This document shows positions 25,076 to 34,757 of a stretch of 64,000 nucleotides of DNA, piece after piece. The stretch is from Prauserella endophytica. Its GTDB lineage: Bacteria > Actinomycetota > Actinomycetes > Mycobacteriales > Pseudonocardiaceae. Under the pieces are notes generated by a model that saw only the letters and a list, made by a program, of their open reading frames with translations, did not search any database and was not told the DNA's origin. Both the position numbers and the translations under genes were made by a program. Position 1 is the first letter of the stretch; the number at the start of each line of letters is the position of its first letter. The stretch covers positions 558,001 through 622,000 of the forward strand of contig NZ_SWMS01000002.1 in NCBI RefSeq assembly GCF_005146945.1. Direction: 5' to 3'.

Positions 25076-25693
25076 ATGGCGTGGAATCCCGATCCGGAGC
25101 CGTCGTCGGGGAGGCCGACGCTGGAGACCGAGCGGTTGATCCTGCGTGGCTGGCACATCGACGACGCCCCGGCGGCGCTGTCCATCTACGGCCAGGCCGC
25201 CGTGGCTCGCTGGCTGAGTCCGGCCATGGACCTGGTTCCCGACCTCGCGGCGATGCGGCTGCTGCTGCAGCACTGGATCGCCGAGGCCGACCGGATGCCG
25301 CCGCCCGCGGGCCGCTGGGCCATCCAGCGCAAGGAGGACGACCTGGTGGTCGGCGGTGCGATCCTGCTGCCGTTGCCGCCGGGCAACGAGGACTTCGAGA
25401 TCGGGTGGCAGCTTCGCCCCGACTACTGGGGCCAGGGCTACGCGAGCGAGACCACCCACGCGCTGGCCCGGTGGGCGTTCAGCCACGACATCGACGAGAT
25501 CTTCGCCGTCGTCCGGCCCGGCAACAAGCGCGCGGCCGCGACCGTCCGTCGCAACGGCATGCAGTGGGTGGGGGAGACCGGGAAGTACTTCGGGCTGACG
25601 CTGCAGGTTTTCCGGCTCCGCCCCGCCGATCTCGACCAGGTGATGAGCGGCAGCCTGCTCCCGGAGCGCCCGCGCCAGGCCGAGATCGACTAG
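25076..25693 (+). CDS. GNAT-family N-acetyltransferase (RimJ/RimL type)
   Basis: A 205-aa protein with LETERLILRGWHIDDAPAAL near residue 18 and the acetyl-CoA loop RPDYWGQGYASETTHAL at about 120-135, followed by NKRAAATVRRNGM. This is the Acetyltransf_3 pattern. The chosen ATG follows GACGGGAGC; an upstream extension to 25016 is possible but has no better site. Substrate unknown, and neighbours give no hint. Confidence 0.85.
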   Translation: MAWNPDPEPSSGRPTLETERLILRGWHIDDAPAALSIYGQAAVARWLSPAMDLVPDLAAMRLLLQHWIAEADRMPPPAGRWAIQRKEDDLVVGGAILLPLPPGNEDFEIGWQLRPDYWGQGYASETTHALARWAFSHDIDEIFAVVRPGNKRAAATVRRNGMQWVGETGKYFGLTLQVFRLRPADLDQVMSGSLLPERPRQAEID

Positions 25694-25789
25694 TCCCGCG
25701 CGAGTTCCCCGTTCCGCACTGCGAGTCCGCGTACGGGAACGCCCAACTCGCGCTGTTTTGAGCGAGTCCAGTCTGGGTAGGCCGCGGGG

Positions 25790-26239
25790 ATGCGACGCGA
25801 AACCACCGCGCCCGCCGACGACGTGGCGACGCTGCTGCGATCCGCGGGGCTGCGGGTGACCGCTCCCCGGCGAGCGGTGCTGACCTGGCTCGACCGGCAT
25901 CCGCACGCGACCGCCGACGCTGTCCTGGCCGGCGTGCGCGACGAGTTGGGTTCGGTGTCCCACCAGACGGTCTACGACGTGCTGCACGCCTGCGTCACGG
26001 CCGGGCTGGTGCGCTCGGTCCAGCCTGCCGGGCACCCCGCGCGGTTCGAGCGCCGGGTCGGCGACAACCACCACCACCTGGTCTGCCAGGACTGCGGCCG
26101 CACGCAGGACGTGGACTGCGTCACCGGCGACGCGCCGTGCCTGGCACCCGTCGACGACCACGGTTTCGGGATCGAGGAAGCCGAGGTCGTGTTCTGGGGC
26201 CTGTGCCCCGCCTGCACCGAGAAGAGGAGAACGGCATGA
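25790..26239 (+). CDS. Fur-family regulator (FurA/CatR-like) in front of catalase
   Basis: A 149-aa Fur/PerR-like protein: winged helix ([25 protein letters not shown], here split over residues 21-45), DNA-contact helix [11 protein letters not shown], metal motif [17 protein letters not shown], and a second CxxC (LCPAC). The catalase start codon overlaps its stop (ATGA), the classic arrangement for a peroxide sensor controlling its own catalase. GTCCAGTCTGG at 25766-25776 upstream is shared with a palindrome at 31,523 and may be its binding site. Confidence 0.92.
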   Translation: MRRETTAPADDVATLLRSAGLRVTAPRRAVLTWLDRHPHATADAVLAGVRDELGSVSHQTVYDVLHACVTAGLVRSVQPAGHPARFERRVGDNHHHLVCQDCGRTQDVDCVTGDAPCLAPVDDHGFGIEEAEVVFWGLCPACTEKRRTA

Positions 26240-27759
26240 CCGAACGGACGCGCCCCTTCACCACCACGGACGCCGGCATTCCGGCCGAGACCGACGAGCA
26301 CTCGCTGACCGCGGGGCCTGCCGGGCCGATCCTGCTGCAGGACGCCTACCTGATCGAGCAGATGGCCCAGTTCAACCGCGAGCGCATCCCGGAGCGTCAG
26401 CCGCACGCCAAGGGCAGCGGCGCGTTCGGCCGCTTCGAGGTGACCAATGACGTCAGCCGGTACACCAAGGCGGCGCTGTTCCAGCCCGGCGCCAAGACCG
26501 AGCTGGTCGCCCGCTTCTCCACCGTGGCCGGTGAGCGCGGCAGTCCCGACACGTGGCGGGACCCTCGGGGCTTCGCGCTGAAGTTCTACACCTCCGAGGG
26601 CAACTACGACATGGTCGGCAACAACACGCCGGTCTTCTTCGTCAAGGACCCGATGAAGTTCCAGCACTTCATCCGGTCGCAGAAACGCCGCGCCGACAAC
26701 AATCTCCGCGACCACGACATGCAGTGGGACTTCTGGACGTTGTCGCCCGAGTCGGCGCACCAGGTGACGTGGCTGATGGGCGATCGCGGCATCCCGCGCA
26801 CCTGGCGGCACATGAACGGCTACAGCTCGCACACCTACATGTGGGTGAACGCCGACGGCGAGCGGTTCTGGGTCAAGTACCACTTCAAGACCGACCAGGG
26901 CATCGAGTTCTTCACCCAGCACGAGGCCGACCAGATGGCGGCGGCTGACACCGACTACCACACCCGCGACCTGTTCGAGCACATCGCCGAGGGGGACTTC
27001 CCGAGCTGGACGCTCTACGTGCAGATCATGCCGTACGAGGACGCCGCGAACTACCGCTTCAACCCGTTCGACCTGACGAAGGTGTGGCCGCACGGCGACT
27101 ACCCGCTGACCGAGGTCGGCCGGATGACGCTGGATCGCAACCCCACGGACAACCACGCCGAGATCGAGCAGGCCGCGTTCCAGCCGAACAACCTCGTGCC
27201 CGGCATCGGACCGAGCCCGGACCGGATGCTGCTGGCCCGCCTGTTCTCCTACGCCGACGCGCACCGCTACCGCATCGGTGGCAACTACCAGCAGCTCCCG
27301 GTCAACGCACCGGTCGTGCCGGTCAACACCTACTCCAAGGACGGCGCGATGGCCTACCGCAAGACCACGGACCCGGTGTACGCGCCGAACTCCAAGGGCG
27401 GTCCGGCCGCCGACACCGAGCGGTACGGCAGCCCGCCGACCTGGGAGACCGACGGACACATCGTCCGCTCCGCCTACGTCGACCACGCGGAGGACGACGA
27501 CTGGGGCCAGCCGGGAACGATGGTCCGCGAGGTGCTGGACGACGCCGCCCGCGACCGGCTCGTGGACAACGTGGTGGGGCACCTGCTCAACGGCGTGTCC
27601 GAGCCCGTGCTGGAGCGCGCCTTCGAGTACTGGCACAACATCGACAAGAACATCGGCGACCGGATCCGCGAAGGCGTGCGGGCCAAGCAGGACGAGAAGG
27701 ACCCCAAGGCCGCCGAGCAGAGCAACCCGGCGCGCCGGAGCATGCAGAAGAAGGCCTGA
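26236..27759 (+). CDS. katA: Monofunctional heme catalase, small-subunit type
   Basis: A 507-aa catalase (2 H2O2 to O2 and water). Active-site His lies in [11 protein letters not shown] (near residue 57), Asn in [14 protein letters not shown], and the heme-ligand Tyr in [14 protein letters not shown]. Length is that of clade 3 small catalases. The start overlaps the Fur-family gene by 4 bp, so both are translated together. The C-terminal extension is Lys/Glu-rich. Cytoplasmic peroxide defence is the role. Confidence 0.96.
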   Translation: MTERTRPFTTTDAGIPAETDEHSLTAGPAGPILLQDAYLIEQMAQFNRERIPERQPHAKGSGAFGRFEVTNDVSRYTKAALFQPGAKTELVARFSTVAGERGSPDTWRDPRGFALKFYTSEGNYDMVGNNTPVFFVKDPMKFQHFIRSQKRRADNNLRDHDMQWDFWTLSPESAHQVTWLMGDRGIPRTWRHMNGYSSHTYMWVNADGERFWVKYHFKTDQGIEFFTQHEADQMAAADTDYHTRDLFEHIAEGDFPSWTLYVQIMPYEDAANYRFNPFDLTKVWPHGDYPLTEVGRMTLDRNPTDNHAEIEQAAFQPNNLVPGIGPSPDRMLLARLFSYADAHRYRIGGNYQQLPVNAPVVPVNTYSKDGAMAYRKTTDPVYAPNSKGGPAADTERYGSPPTWETDGHIVRSAYVDHAEDDDWGQPGTMVREVLDDAARDRLVDNVVGHLLNGVSEPVLERAFEYWHNIDKNIGDRIREGVRAKQDEKDPKAAEQSNPARRSMQKKA

Positions 27760-27884
27760 CCTCACCCGGGTGGGTTCGCTCGAACGCATGGCGTCGGTCC
27801 TGGCGCCGTTTGCCGGTGCCCGGCCCCGACGAACCCTCCGCGTGAACGGCCGAGCAGCGGCCGGTATCAACGAGGAGGTTCGCC

Positions 27885-28091
27885 GTGAACATGTTCGACA
27901 AGGCCAAGGAAGCGTTCGGCAAGAACCCGGACAAGGCCGAGCAGGGCATCGACAAGGCCTCCGACGCGGCGAAGTCGAGGTTCGGCGACCACGCCGACAA
28001 GATCGACCAGGGCGCCGACAAGGCGAAGGACTACCTGCGCGGCGGCGGAGGCGACCAGCAGAACCAGCAGGGACAGCAGGGACAGCAGTAG
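27885..28091 (+). CDS. Rv0909/MT0933-type small antitoxin-like protein
   Basis: A 68-aa hydrophilic protein, first half rich in Asp/Lys (MFDKAKEAFGKNPDKAEQGI) with repeated DKA/KIDQ units, then a GGGGDQQNQQGQQ tail. It matches the MT0933-type antitoxin family, in which most members stand alone without a toxin. The GTG at 27885 follows CGAGGAGG. No toxin gene lies beside it, so a general stress or structural role is equally possible. Confidence 0.75.
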   Translation: MNMFDKAKEAFGKNPDKAEQGIDKASDAAKSRFGDHADKIDQGADKAKDYLRGGGGDQQNQQGQQGQQ

Positions 28092-28098
28092 CCCGCGC

Positions 28099-29037
28099 TC
28101 AGCGGCGCGCCTGCGAGGGCGCGACGCCGTAGCGCCGCCGGTACGCCGCGGCGAACCGGCTGGCGCTGGAGAAACCCCACCTGGCCGCCGCGTCGCTGAC
28201 CGTCAGCGACGGATCGGCACGCAGGTCCGCGTCGGCGCGCTGCAGGCGGACTCCGATCAGGTACTCGGTCGGTGTGCGGTCGAGCCACTGGCGGAAGCCC
28301 TCCTGCAGCCGCCGCACGCTGGTGCCCGCCACGGCGGCCATCTCGCCCGCGGTCCACGGCCGGGCCGGGTCGTCGTGCAGCTGGTCCACGACGCGCCTGA
28401 TCGCGCGCGGCGCAGGCAACGGGCCCGCGCCCGCGTCGGGGCAGCCGGCCAACAGCAACCCGGCGGCCACCGCGCCGGCGAGCTGCGCGCGGACCAGATC
28501 GCATTCGCCGAACAGCTCGGGATCATGCAGGTGGGTGGCGAGGCTCCCGACGAGCTGCCGCCACGCGCGGCCCCGGCCGTCGCCCAGATCCAGCTGGTCG
28601 GGCAGTCCGCCGCGGACGGTCACGCGGTCGCCGCCGAGCACCCGCTCGGCCTCGCGTTCGAACCACCCGCTGTCGAACTTGACCCCGAGCACCGTGCACG
28701 TCGCGTCCCAGTGGCTGATGAGCGACGGCGTGTCCGCGCGGAACACCGTGGCCTGCCCCGGCACGGAGGTCACCGGCCCGTACCGGCCCCGGCTCTCCAG
28801 GTGCCCGGTCAAGGGCAGGTTGATCTCGTAGGCGCCGGGGTAGTCACACGCGATCCGCACGTCGGCACCCCAGCCCACGTGGCCGACCAGCACCGGTCCC
28901 AGATCGAGCGTGCGCAGGGTCAGGCGGGGGTCGCGGCCGCCGCCGACCAGCCGCAGTTCGTGCGGGAAGTACGCCTTTGCCACCTCCCGGGAGGCCTGAT
29001 CCCAGTCCCGGGGTGCGGCACTACGCCGTGCGCGCAT
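28099..29037 (-). CDS. AraC-family regulator, probable regulator of gcoAB
   Basis: A 312-aa AraC regulator. Residues about 20-190 are an AraC-binding-like cupin domain and residues about 210-312 carry the two helix-turn-helix units (MAAVAGTSVRRLQEGFRQWL, then VSDAAARWGFSSASRFAAAY). It is divergent from the guaiacol demethylase genes with about 140 bp between, as in known Amycolatopsis gco loci. It is probably the aromatic-responsive activator of gcoAB. The start ATG is at 29035-29037. Confidence 0.9.
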   Translation of the reverse strand: MRARRSAAPRDWDQASREVAKAYFPHELRLVGGGRDPRLTLRTLDLGPVLVGHVGWGADVRIACDYPGAYEINLPLTGHLESRGRYGPVTSVPGQATVFRADTPSLISHWDATCTVLGVKFDSGWFEREAERVLGGDRVTVRGGLPDQLDLGDGRGRAWRQLVGSLATHLHDPELFGECDLVRAQLAGAVAAGLLLAGCPDAGAGPLPAPRAIRRVVDQLHDDPARPWTAGEMAAVAGTSVRRLQEGFRQWLDRTPTEYLIGVRLQRADADLRADPSLTVSDAAARWGFSSASRFAAAYRRRYGVAPSQARR

Positions 29038-29178
29038 GGTGGAAAGGGTACCTGAGAGCCAGGTCACGAACTCGCCGCGCGATCCGTGCCGGAGCCGCGC
29101 GAAGCGTGTCGCCCGGTCGGCCCGCGGCCGCTTACCTTCCCGTCCATCCCGGACAACGACGTGGGAGGACCGAGAAAG

Positions 29179-30402
29179 ATGACGACGACCGAGCGGCCCG
29201 ATCTGGCCTGGCTGAACGACGTCACCATGACCGAGCTGGAGCGCAATCCGTACCGGGCGTACGAGCGGCTGCGGGCGGAGGCGCCGCTGGCCTACGTGCC
29301 GGTGCTGGGCTCGTACGTCGCCTCGACGGCCGAGGTGTGCCGCGAGGTAGCGACCAGCCCTGACTTCGAGGCTGTGATCACGCCGGCGGGCGGGCGGACG
29401 TTCGGGCATCCGGCGATCATCGGGGTCAACGGCGACATCCACGCCGACCTGCGTTCCATGGTCGAGCCGGCTCTGCAGCCGGTCGAGGTGGACCGCTGGA
29501 TCGACGACCTCGTGCGCCCGATCGCCCGCCGCTACCTCGAGCGGTTCGAGAACGACGGCCAGGCTGAGCTGGTGGCGCAGTACTGCGAGCCGGTCAGCGT
29601 GCGCTCGCTGGGCGACCTGCTCGGCCTGCAGGACGTCGAGTCCGACAAGCTCAGGGAGTGGTTCGCGAAGCTGAGCCGCTCGTTCACCAACGCCGCGGTG
29701 GACGAGAACGGCGAGTTCGCCAATCCGGAGGGCTTCGCCGAGGGCGACCAGGCGAAGGCCGAGATCCGCGCGATCGTCGACCCCCTGATCGACAGGTGGA
29801 TCGAGCACCCGGACGACAGCGCGATCTCGCACTGGCTGCACGACGGCATGCCTCCTGGGCAGACCCGCGACCGCGAGTACATCTACCCCACGATCTACGT
29901 CTACCTGCTCGGCGCGATGCAGGAGCCAGGGCACGGCATGGCGTCCACGCTCGTGGGTCTGTTCTCCAGGCCCGAGCAGCTGGAGGAGGTGGTGGACGAC
30001 CCGGCGCTGATCCCGAGGGCGATCTCGGAGGGGCTGCGCTGGACGTCGCCGATCTGGTCGGCCACCGCGCGCATCTCGACCAAACCCGTGACGATCGCCG
30101 GTGTCGACCTTCCCGAGGGCACCCCGGTGATGCTGTCCTACGGCTCCGCCAACCACGACACCGGGCAGTACGAGGCGCCGTCGACCTACGACCTGCACCG
30201 GCCGCCGCTGCCGCACCTCGCCTTCGGCGCGGGCAACCACGCGTGTGCCGGCATCTACTTCGCCAACCACGTCATGCGGATCGCGCTGGAGGAGCTGTTC
30301 GAGGCCATCCCGAACCTGGAGCGCGACACGCGCGAGGGCGTCGAGTTCTGGGGCTGGGGCTTCCGCGGCCCGACGAGCCTGCACGTCACGTGGGAGGTCT
30401 GA
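29179..30402 (+). CDS. gcoA: Cytochrome P450 CYP255A, aromatic O-demethylase (guaiacol)
   Basis: A 407-aa P450 that, to my recollection, matches GcoA (CYP255A2) of Amycolatopsis almost residue for residue ([11 protein letters not shown] start). Heme ligand Cys356 lies in [10 protein letters not shown]. The I-helix reads [10 protein letters not shown], lacking the usual acid-Thr pair. The family demethylates guaiacol and related methoxyphenols to catechols with release of formaldehyde. Start is the ATG after GGGAGGACCGAG. The reductase gene follows 1 bp after the stop. The divergent AraC gene likely controls it. Confidence 0.95.
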   Translation: MTTTERPDLAWLNDVTMTELERNPYRAYERLRAEAPLAYVPVLGSYVASTAEVCREVATSPDFEAVITPAGGRTFGHPAIIGVNGDIHADLRSMVEPALQPVEVDRWIDDLVRPIARRYLERFENDGQAELVAQYCEPVSVRSLGDLLGLQDVESDKLREWFAKLSRSFTNAAVDENGEFANPEGFAEGDQAKAEIRAIVDPLIDRWIEHPDDSAISHWLHDGMPPGQTRDREYIYPTIYVYLLGAMQEPGHGMASTLVGLFSRPEQLEEVVDDPALIPRAISEGLRWTSPIWSATARISTKPVTIAGVDLPEGTPVMLSYGSANHDTGQYEAPSTYDLHRPPLPHLAFGAGNHACAGIYFANHVMRIALEELFEAIPNLERDTREGVEFWGWGFRGPTSLHVTWEV

Positions 30403-30403
30403 G

Positions 30404-31411
30404 ATGGCCTTCGCGGTGAGCGTCGGCGGCCGCCGGGTCGAGTGCGCCGCCGACCAGACCCTGCTCGACGCGTGCCTGCGGGCCGGGGTGTGGATGCCGA
30501 ACTCGTGCAACCAGGGCACATGCGGCACGTGCAAGCTCACGGTGCTCTCCGGCGAGGTCGACCACGGGGCGTCCCCGCTCGACACGCTCACCGAGGAGGA
30601 GCGCGGCGCCGGCCTCGCGCTGGCCTGCCAGGCCAGGCCGGTCGCGGACGTCACCGTGGGCGGCGCGCCCGAGGGCCGCACGACGCACCCGCTGCGGGAT
30701 CTCACCGCCACGGTGCTGGAGGTCTCCGACATCGCCCGCGACACCCGTCGCGTGCTGCTGGGCCTGGCCGAGCCGCTGGCGTTCGAGGCGGGACAGTACG
30801 TCGAGCTCGTGGTGCCCGGCTCGGGTGCGCGGCGGCAGTACTCGCTGGCCAACACCGCCGACGAGGACAAGGTGCTCGAACTGCACGTCCGCCGGGTGCC
30901 CGGCGGTGTCGCCACCGACGGCTGGCTGTTCGCGGGGCTGGCCGCGGGGGACACCGTGGACGCCACCGGCCCGTTCGGGGACTTCCACCTGCCGCCGGAG
31001 GCCGAGGACGACGGCGGGCCGATGGCGCTCATCGGCGGCGGCACCGGCCTCGCGCCGCTGGAGGGCATCGCCAGGACGGCGCTGCGGCGGCACCCGGACC
31101 GTCAGGTGCTGCTCTACCACGGCGTGCGCGGCGCGGCCGACCTCTACGACCTGGACCGCCTTGGCGAGCTGGGGGAGGAGCACCCGAACTTCGAGTTCGT
31201 CCCCGTGCTGTCGGACGAGCCGGACCCGGCCTACCGCGGCGGCTTCCCGACCGACGCGTTCGTCGAGGACGTCGGCAGCGCGCGCGGCTGGTCGGGTTGG
31301 CTGTGCGGGCCGCCGCCGATGGTGGAGGCCGGGGTCAAGGCGTTCAAGCGCCGCCGCATGGCTCCCCGGCACATCCACCGCGAGAAGTTCACTCCGGCCG
31401 ACGCGATGTGA
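30404..31411 (+). CDS. gcoB: Three-domain reductase partner of GcoA
   Basis: A 335-aa protein: N-terminal plant-type 2Fe-2S domain (CNQGTCGTC, with the fourth Cys in LACQ), then FAD domain (RQYSLANTA) and NADH domain (GGGTGLAPLEGIA, then CGPPPM). This order is characteristic of GcoB. It passes electrons from NADH to the P450 upstream. Its GGGAGG ribosome-binding site lies inside the end of gcoA, and the gap is 1 bp. Cytoplasmic. Confidence 0.95.
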   Translation: MAFAVSVGGRRVECAADQTLLDACLRAGVWMPNSCNQGTCGTCKLTVLSGEVDHGASPLDTLTEEERGAGLALACQARPVADVTVGGAPEGRTTHPLRDLTATVLEVSDIARDTRRVLLGLAEPLAFEAGQYVELVVPGSGARRQYSLANTADEDKVLELHVRRVPGGVATDGWLFAGLAAGDTVDATGPFGDFHLPPEAEDDGGPMALIGGGTGLAPLEGIARTALRRHPDRQVLLYHGVRGAADLYDLDRLGELGEEHPNFEFVPVLSDEPDPAYRGGFPTDAFVEDVGSARGWSGWLCGPPPMVEAGVKAFKRRRMAPRHIHREKFTPADAM

Positions 31412-31522
31412 CCCGGCCGGAGGCGATCCCACTCGGTTGATCGCGACTTCCGATCGCCGGGTCGGCCGTTCCCCCTGCGGCCACGAACCGCTGTCGCGCT
31501 GAGCCCCGTTCGCGGGTGCGAC

Positions 31523-31537
31523 TGTCCAGTCTGGACA
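31523..31537. promoter_or_regulatory. Perfect palindrome TGTCCAG-t-CTGGACA
   Basis: Seven-bp arms with a 1-nt centre. Too short a loop for a terminator, so more likely a protein site. Its core GTCCAGTCTGG also occurs upstream of the Fur-catalase operon at 25766. Confidence 0.5.
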
Positions 31538-31570
31538 TAAGCCTACGAGCCTCGTCCAGCAGCCGTGGCT

Positions 31571-31735
31571 TCACTTTCGGAGCAGGAGGCTCCGTTCCAG
31601 TCGGCGGGAACCCCGACGGGGTAGGGCGCAGCGTCGAACACGCCGGTGCGCGCTGACGTCGTTGTCCTGGACGGGGGCCGCGCCGGTGACGACCAGCGCG
31701 GCGATCGTGAGTCCGGTGAGCAACATGCCCGACAC
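31571..31735 (-). CDS. Possible small protein with N-terminal hydrophobic segment
   Basis: A 54-aa open frame starting at a GTG with GGGAG upstream (VSGMLLTGLTIAALVVTGAA, then a Arg-rich tail). The first 20 residues could be a signal or membrane segment. No family is recognised and it may be chance in GC-rich DNA. Confidence 0.3.
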   Translation of the reverse strand: MSGMLLTGLTIAALVVTGAAPVQDNDVSAHRRVRRCALPRRGSRRLERSLLLRK

Positions 31736-31925
31736 TGTGCTCCCGGCGAGCCAGGGCCGATCCGCCGGGAAGCGGCTCCTTAGCCCGCGCGCACCGACGT
31801 GGCGTGCCGCAGGCCCCGTGGTGTCCACATCGGAATGCGCGGACGTTGGCGTTTGGCGTCGCCGACCGCGGGTATGCCGCTGGGGTGGACCTGACCTTGG
31901 GTCCAGCGAAGGGAGTGAGCTCGCG

Positions 31926-32339
31926 ATGACCAAGGCCCGCGACATCATGACCAGGGACCCCGCGTGCGTTCGCACCAGCGACACCGCGCTGGACGCCGCC
32001 AAGCGGATGGCCGAGCTGGGCGTCGGCGCGCTGCCGATCTGCGGTGAGGACAACCGGCTCAAGGGCATGCTCACCGATCGCGACATCGTGGTCGAGGTGC
32101 TGGCGGAGGGCAAGGACCCGCGTGCCGTGCGGGCGGGCGACCTGGCGCAGGGTGAGGCCGTGACAATCGGCGCGGACGACGATGCCGACGAGATCTTCCG
32201 CACCATGTCCCGGCACCAGGTGCGCCGGCTGCCGGTGATCGACGGCCACGACCTCGTCGGCATCGTCGCGCAGGCCGACGTGGCCCGTGCGCTGGACGAT
32301 CCGCAGGTTGGCGACCTGCTCGAGGCGATCTCGCGCTGA
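31926..32339 (+). CDS. Two-CBS-domain protein
   Basis: A 137-aa protein made of two CBS domains: MTKARDIMTRDPACV and GVGALPICGEDNRLKGMLTDRD (first), then VTIGADDDADEIF, RRLPVIDGHDLVGIVAQAD (second). It resembles Rv2626c/HRP1-type proteins of hypoxia regulons, which bind nucleotides in the cleft. GGGAGTGAG precedes the ATG. A palindrome TGGACC-n8-GGTCCA lies 20 bp upstream of the start. Partner and ligand unknown. Confidence 0.88.
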   Translation: MTKARDIMTRDPACVRTSDTALDAAKRMAELGVGALPICGEDNRLKGMLTDRDIVVEVLAEGKDPRAVRAGDLAQGEAVTIGADDDADEIFRTMSRHQVRRLPVIDGHDLVGIVAQADVARALDDPQVGDLLEAISR

Positions 32340-32968
32340 GGTACCCGGAGGGGATGACCGGGCCGGCCCACCGGTGGCCGACGCGGTCGATCCGGACGTG
32401 CCGCTGGACCGCGTCGGGGACGCGCGCGGTGCCGCTCGGCGAGGCGAGCCTCGGCACGCGCGAGTTCGACGTCAACGGGAGTGTGCGTGGCCTGCCCGGT
32501 GCGCGTGGCGATCCGAGGGTGGCGCTGGGGCCTTCGAGCGCTGGCCGACGTGCATCGGTCGGCTCGCCCGGAGCGCAACGGTCGCGGTGGCGTCGTGCCG
32601 GCGGGCCTCGGCGCACACCACGGTCGCGTCATGGCGGCGCGGGGCCGGGGAGGGCCGACGGAGGTCATGCCGGGCGCCCGGGTTCGCTCGACGCCGTGCC
32701 CCGGAGCGCCGCGTTCGCCTTACCCGGCGGCGAACCCGCCCCGGGGTGCTGACCGGCGAACCGGGCCGCTGGGACCTCGGCGTGGCCCGCCGCCCCGAGC
32801 GGGAACGGTGGGGCAGCTACGTGCCGACCGTGCCTCTGCGCCGCGACGTGTTTCCGCGGGTCGCCGAGACCTGGGAGTGCGACCACTGGTGGCCAGCGTG
32901 GCCGATGGCCCGGAACCCGTCGAACGGACGTAGCGAGCCTGCCACGCCGGGCGGCAGACTGGCCGGTC
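32340..32968. other. Stretch of about 630 bp without supported gene
   Basis: Several frames are open for 100-250 codons, as expected at this GC content, but none shows codon-position bias, a recognised family or a good start. It looks like noncoding or badly decayed coding sequence between the CBS and M14 genes. Confidence 0.5.
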
Positions 32969-33979
32969 ATGATCAGATCGACGTTCACGGGACTGCTCGC
33001 CGCCGTCGCCGTACTCGGTTTCGTCTCGCCGGCACAGGCCACCCCACGTGACCGGCCGGTCGACACCCGGCCCAGCACCGCCGAACTGGCCTGGGAACTG
33101 CACGCGCTGGAATGGCGGAGCCGGGGTGCGGTCGACGTGTCCGAGATAGGCAGGTCCAACCAGGGCAGGCCGGTGTGGAGCGCACGGGTCGGCCACGGAC
33201 CGCTGCGCATCCTCTACGTCACCCAGCAGCACGGGGACGAGCCCCTCGGCACCCCGGCGGCACTGGAGTTCCTGCGGGAGACCGGCGTCGGCCAGAGCAG
33301 GTACCAGCGCTGGCTGCGCTCGCGGGTCACCGTCGACATCATCGTGCGGGCCAACCCGGACGGGCACGAGCAGAACTGGCGCTACAACTACGATCCCGAC
33401 GCCCAGCCGGAGTACGGCGAGGCGGGCAAGGGCTACGACATCAACCGGTACCACGACCCGGCGGTCGCGCCGGAGGACAACCCCGCCACCGAGGCGGGAC
33501 TCATCCAGGCCCACCACGCGAACTTCGACCCGGACATCGTGGTCGACTACCACATGCAGGGCCGCTACGTCGACGACGACGGCAGGGAGATCACCGCGTC
33601 GCTGATGTGGCCGACCCATCCCGGCGTCGACCCCGCCGCGGTCGCGCTGGCCAAGCAGGTCTCGGCGGTGGCGCACCGGGCGATGACCGAAGCCGGCGGG
33701 AACGCCACGCAGTATCCCGGCGGCGACTACGAGGGCATCGCCCGCAACGCCTATGGGCTGCTCGGCAAGGGCAGCGTGCTCATCGAGCTGAGCGACATGG
33801 GCGACGAGCACGAGCAGGCGCAGATCGCCTCGGCGCTGAGCTCGATGCTGGCGATCGCGCGGAGCGCCGCGGACGGCTCGCTCGGCACGGTCGATCCCGG
33901 CGAGGCGGAGCGGATCCCGCCGCGCGGTGAGCCGTTGCCGCGGGCCGCTGGCGCCCTCCTCGTGGACAGCGGCGACTGA
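32969..33979 (+). CDS. Secreted M14-family zinc carboxypeptidase-like protein
   Basis: A 336-aa protein. Residues 1-24 are a signal peptide (FTGLLAAVAVLGFVSPAQA, cut after AQA). The M14 metal site is seen as QQHGDEP (HxxE, near residue 89) and a second His in DYHMQG; the general base Glu lies in LIELSDMGDE near 270. RANPDGHEQNWR and GYDINRYHD are the substrate-binding Arg/Asn region. It probably trims peptides or cell-wall fragments outside the cell. It stands alone. Confidence 0.88.
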   Translation: MIRSTFTGLLAAVAVLGFVSPAQATPRDRPVDTRPSTAELAWELHALEWRSRGAVDVSEIGRSNQGRPVWSARVGHGPLRILYVTQQHGDEPLGTPAALEFLRETGVGQSRYQRWLRSRVTVDIIVRANPDGHEQNWRYNYDPDAQPEYGEAGKGYDINRYHDPAVAPEDNPATEAGLIQAHHANFDPDIVVDYHMQGRYVDDDGREITASLMWPTHPGVDPAAVALAKQVSAVAHRAMTEAGGNATQYPGGDYEGIARNAYGLLGKGSVLIELSDMGDEHEQAQIASALSSMLAIARSAADGSLGTVDPGEAERIPPRGEPLPRAAGALLVDSGD

Positions 33980-34000
33980 CCGGCCGAGCCCGCGGCTGAC

Positions 34001-34113
34001 GACTGCGGTGAAGGCCACGATCACTGCGTTGATCGGGCACCGTGGCGCGGGGCGTCTCCGTTTGGGTGGTGGGGAGACGGGTGGGCGCGGGCAGGTTGGC
34101 CTTCACCGCAGTC
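34001..34113. repeat. 113-bp palindromic repeat element
   Basis: Terminal inverted repeats of 17 bp (GACTGCGGTGAAGGCCA at 34001-34017, complement at 34097-34113) enclose a core of about 79 bp. The core's GTCTCCG...GGGAGACGGGTGGGCGC is the reverse complement, with few changes, of the core of the element at 48,111. It follows the M14 gene by 21 bp. Confidence 0.75.
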
Positions 34114-34290
34114 CGGCCGATCAGGCGCTGACCTTGGCGGAGAGCTCGACCTTCTCCTCCACGGGGGGACGCGGGGACGTCCCGGTGCGGGCGTATGTGG
34201 CGTAGGGCGTGAGCCCCACGAGGTTGCCGATGCCATCGGATCACGTCGGGATCACCGTCGGCGGCCGGGCGGTGTGCGGGGCCGCCGGGG

Positions 34291-34581
34291 TCAGCCGAGG
34301 CGCTCGCGCAGCCGGATGTGCACGGTGTCGCCCTCGCTCTTGCCGATCGCGCGCTGGACGTCGGTCTTCACCGGCAGCTTGTGGGTGCCGTCGCCGAGCG
34401 CCATGAACGACGCGCGGAACGGGTGGCCGTCGATCGTGCCGCGGACCTTGACGAGCCCTCGGGTGCCGAAGAACTCGGCGGAGCCCGGCAGGACCACATA
34501 GGTCCAGCCGCCCTTGGCCGGGCTTTTGAGCAGAGTCGCGGTGAACTCCTTGTTCAGCGGTCCAGGGTGCTTGCCGGTCAT
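34291..34581 (-). CDS. DUF1905 family protein
   Basis: A 96-aa beta-rich protein with [20 protein letters not shown] and the [17 protein letters not shown] segment, typical of DUF1905. Function of the family is not established; it often accompanies a YdeI-like domain. GAGGAGGACGTC precedes the ATG at 34579-34581. It is divergent from the membrane protein gene at 34,758. Confidence 0.85.
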   Translation of the reverse strand: MTGKHPGPLNKEFTATLLKSPAKGGWTYVVLPGSAEFFGTRGLVKVRGTIDGHPFRASFMALGDGTHKLPVKTDVQRAIGKSEGDTVHIRLRERLG

Positions 34582-34713
34582 GACGTCCTCCTCGCCGGGG
34601 GTGGAGCGCGGTTCGCTGTCGGGTCGAAGCCGGTGGCCCCCTTCTCGACATCGCCGTGGAGAAAAGTTCGTGACGCCATGGACGAGCCGAGATGGATAGT
34701 GTAGGTTCCCATT

Positions 34714-34734
34714 ATGGATAGCTGAGGTATCCAT
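34714..34734. promoter_or_regulatory. Operator-like palindrome ATGGATA-n7-TATCCAT
   Basis: A perfect 7-bp inverted repeat, with an additional ATGGATA half site at 34692-34698. It lies 23 bp upstream of the membrane-protein gene and in the divergent region with the DUF1905 gene. Regulator unknown. Confidence 0.6.
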
Positions 34735-34757
34735 CACTGCTTGGGAGGTCAGGTCTC

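Noticed and set aside
31571-32668. Long minus-strand open frame across the CBS gene
   Set aside because: The CBS gene on the other strand is clear; only its last 54 codons might be a separate small gene.
32354-32752. Open frames of 130-250 codons between the CBS and M14 genes
   Set aside because: No family match, no ribosome-binding site, and all three frames are equally open.
34115-34236. Minus-strand segment ending VEEKVELSAKVSA before a stop
   Set aside because: Looks like the tail of a protein, but an in-frame stop lies 14 codons before any recognisable sequence and there is no start. Too short to call as a pseudogene.
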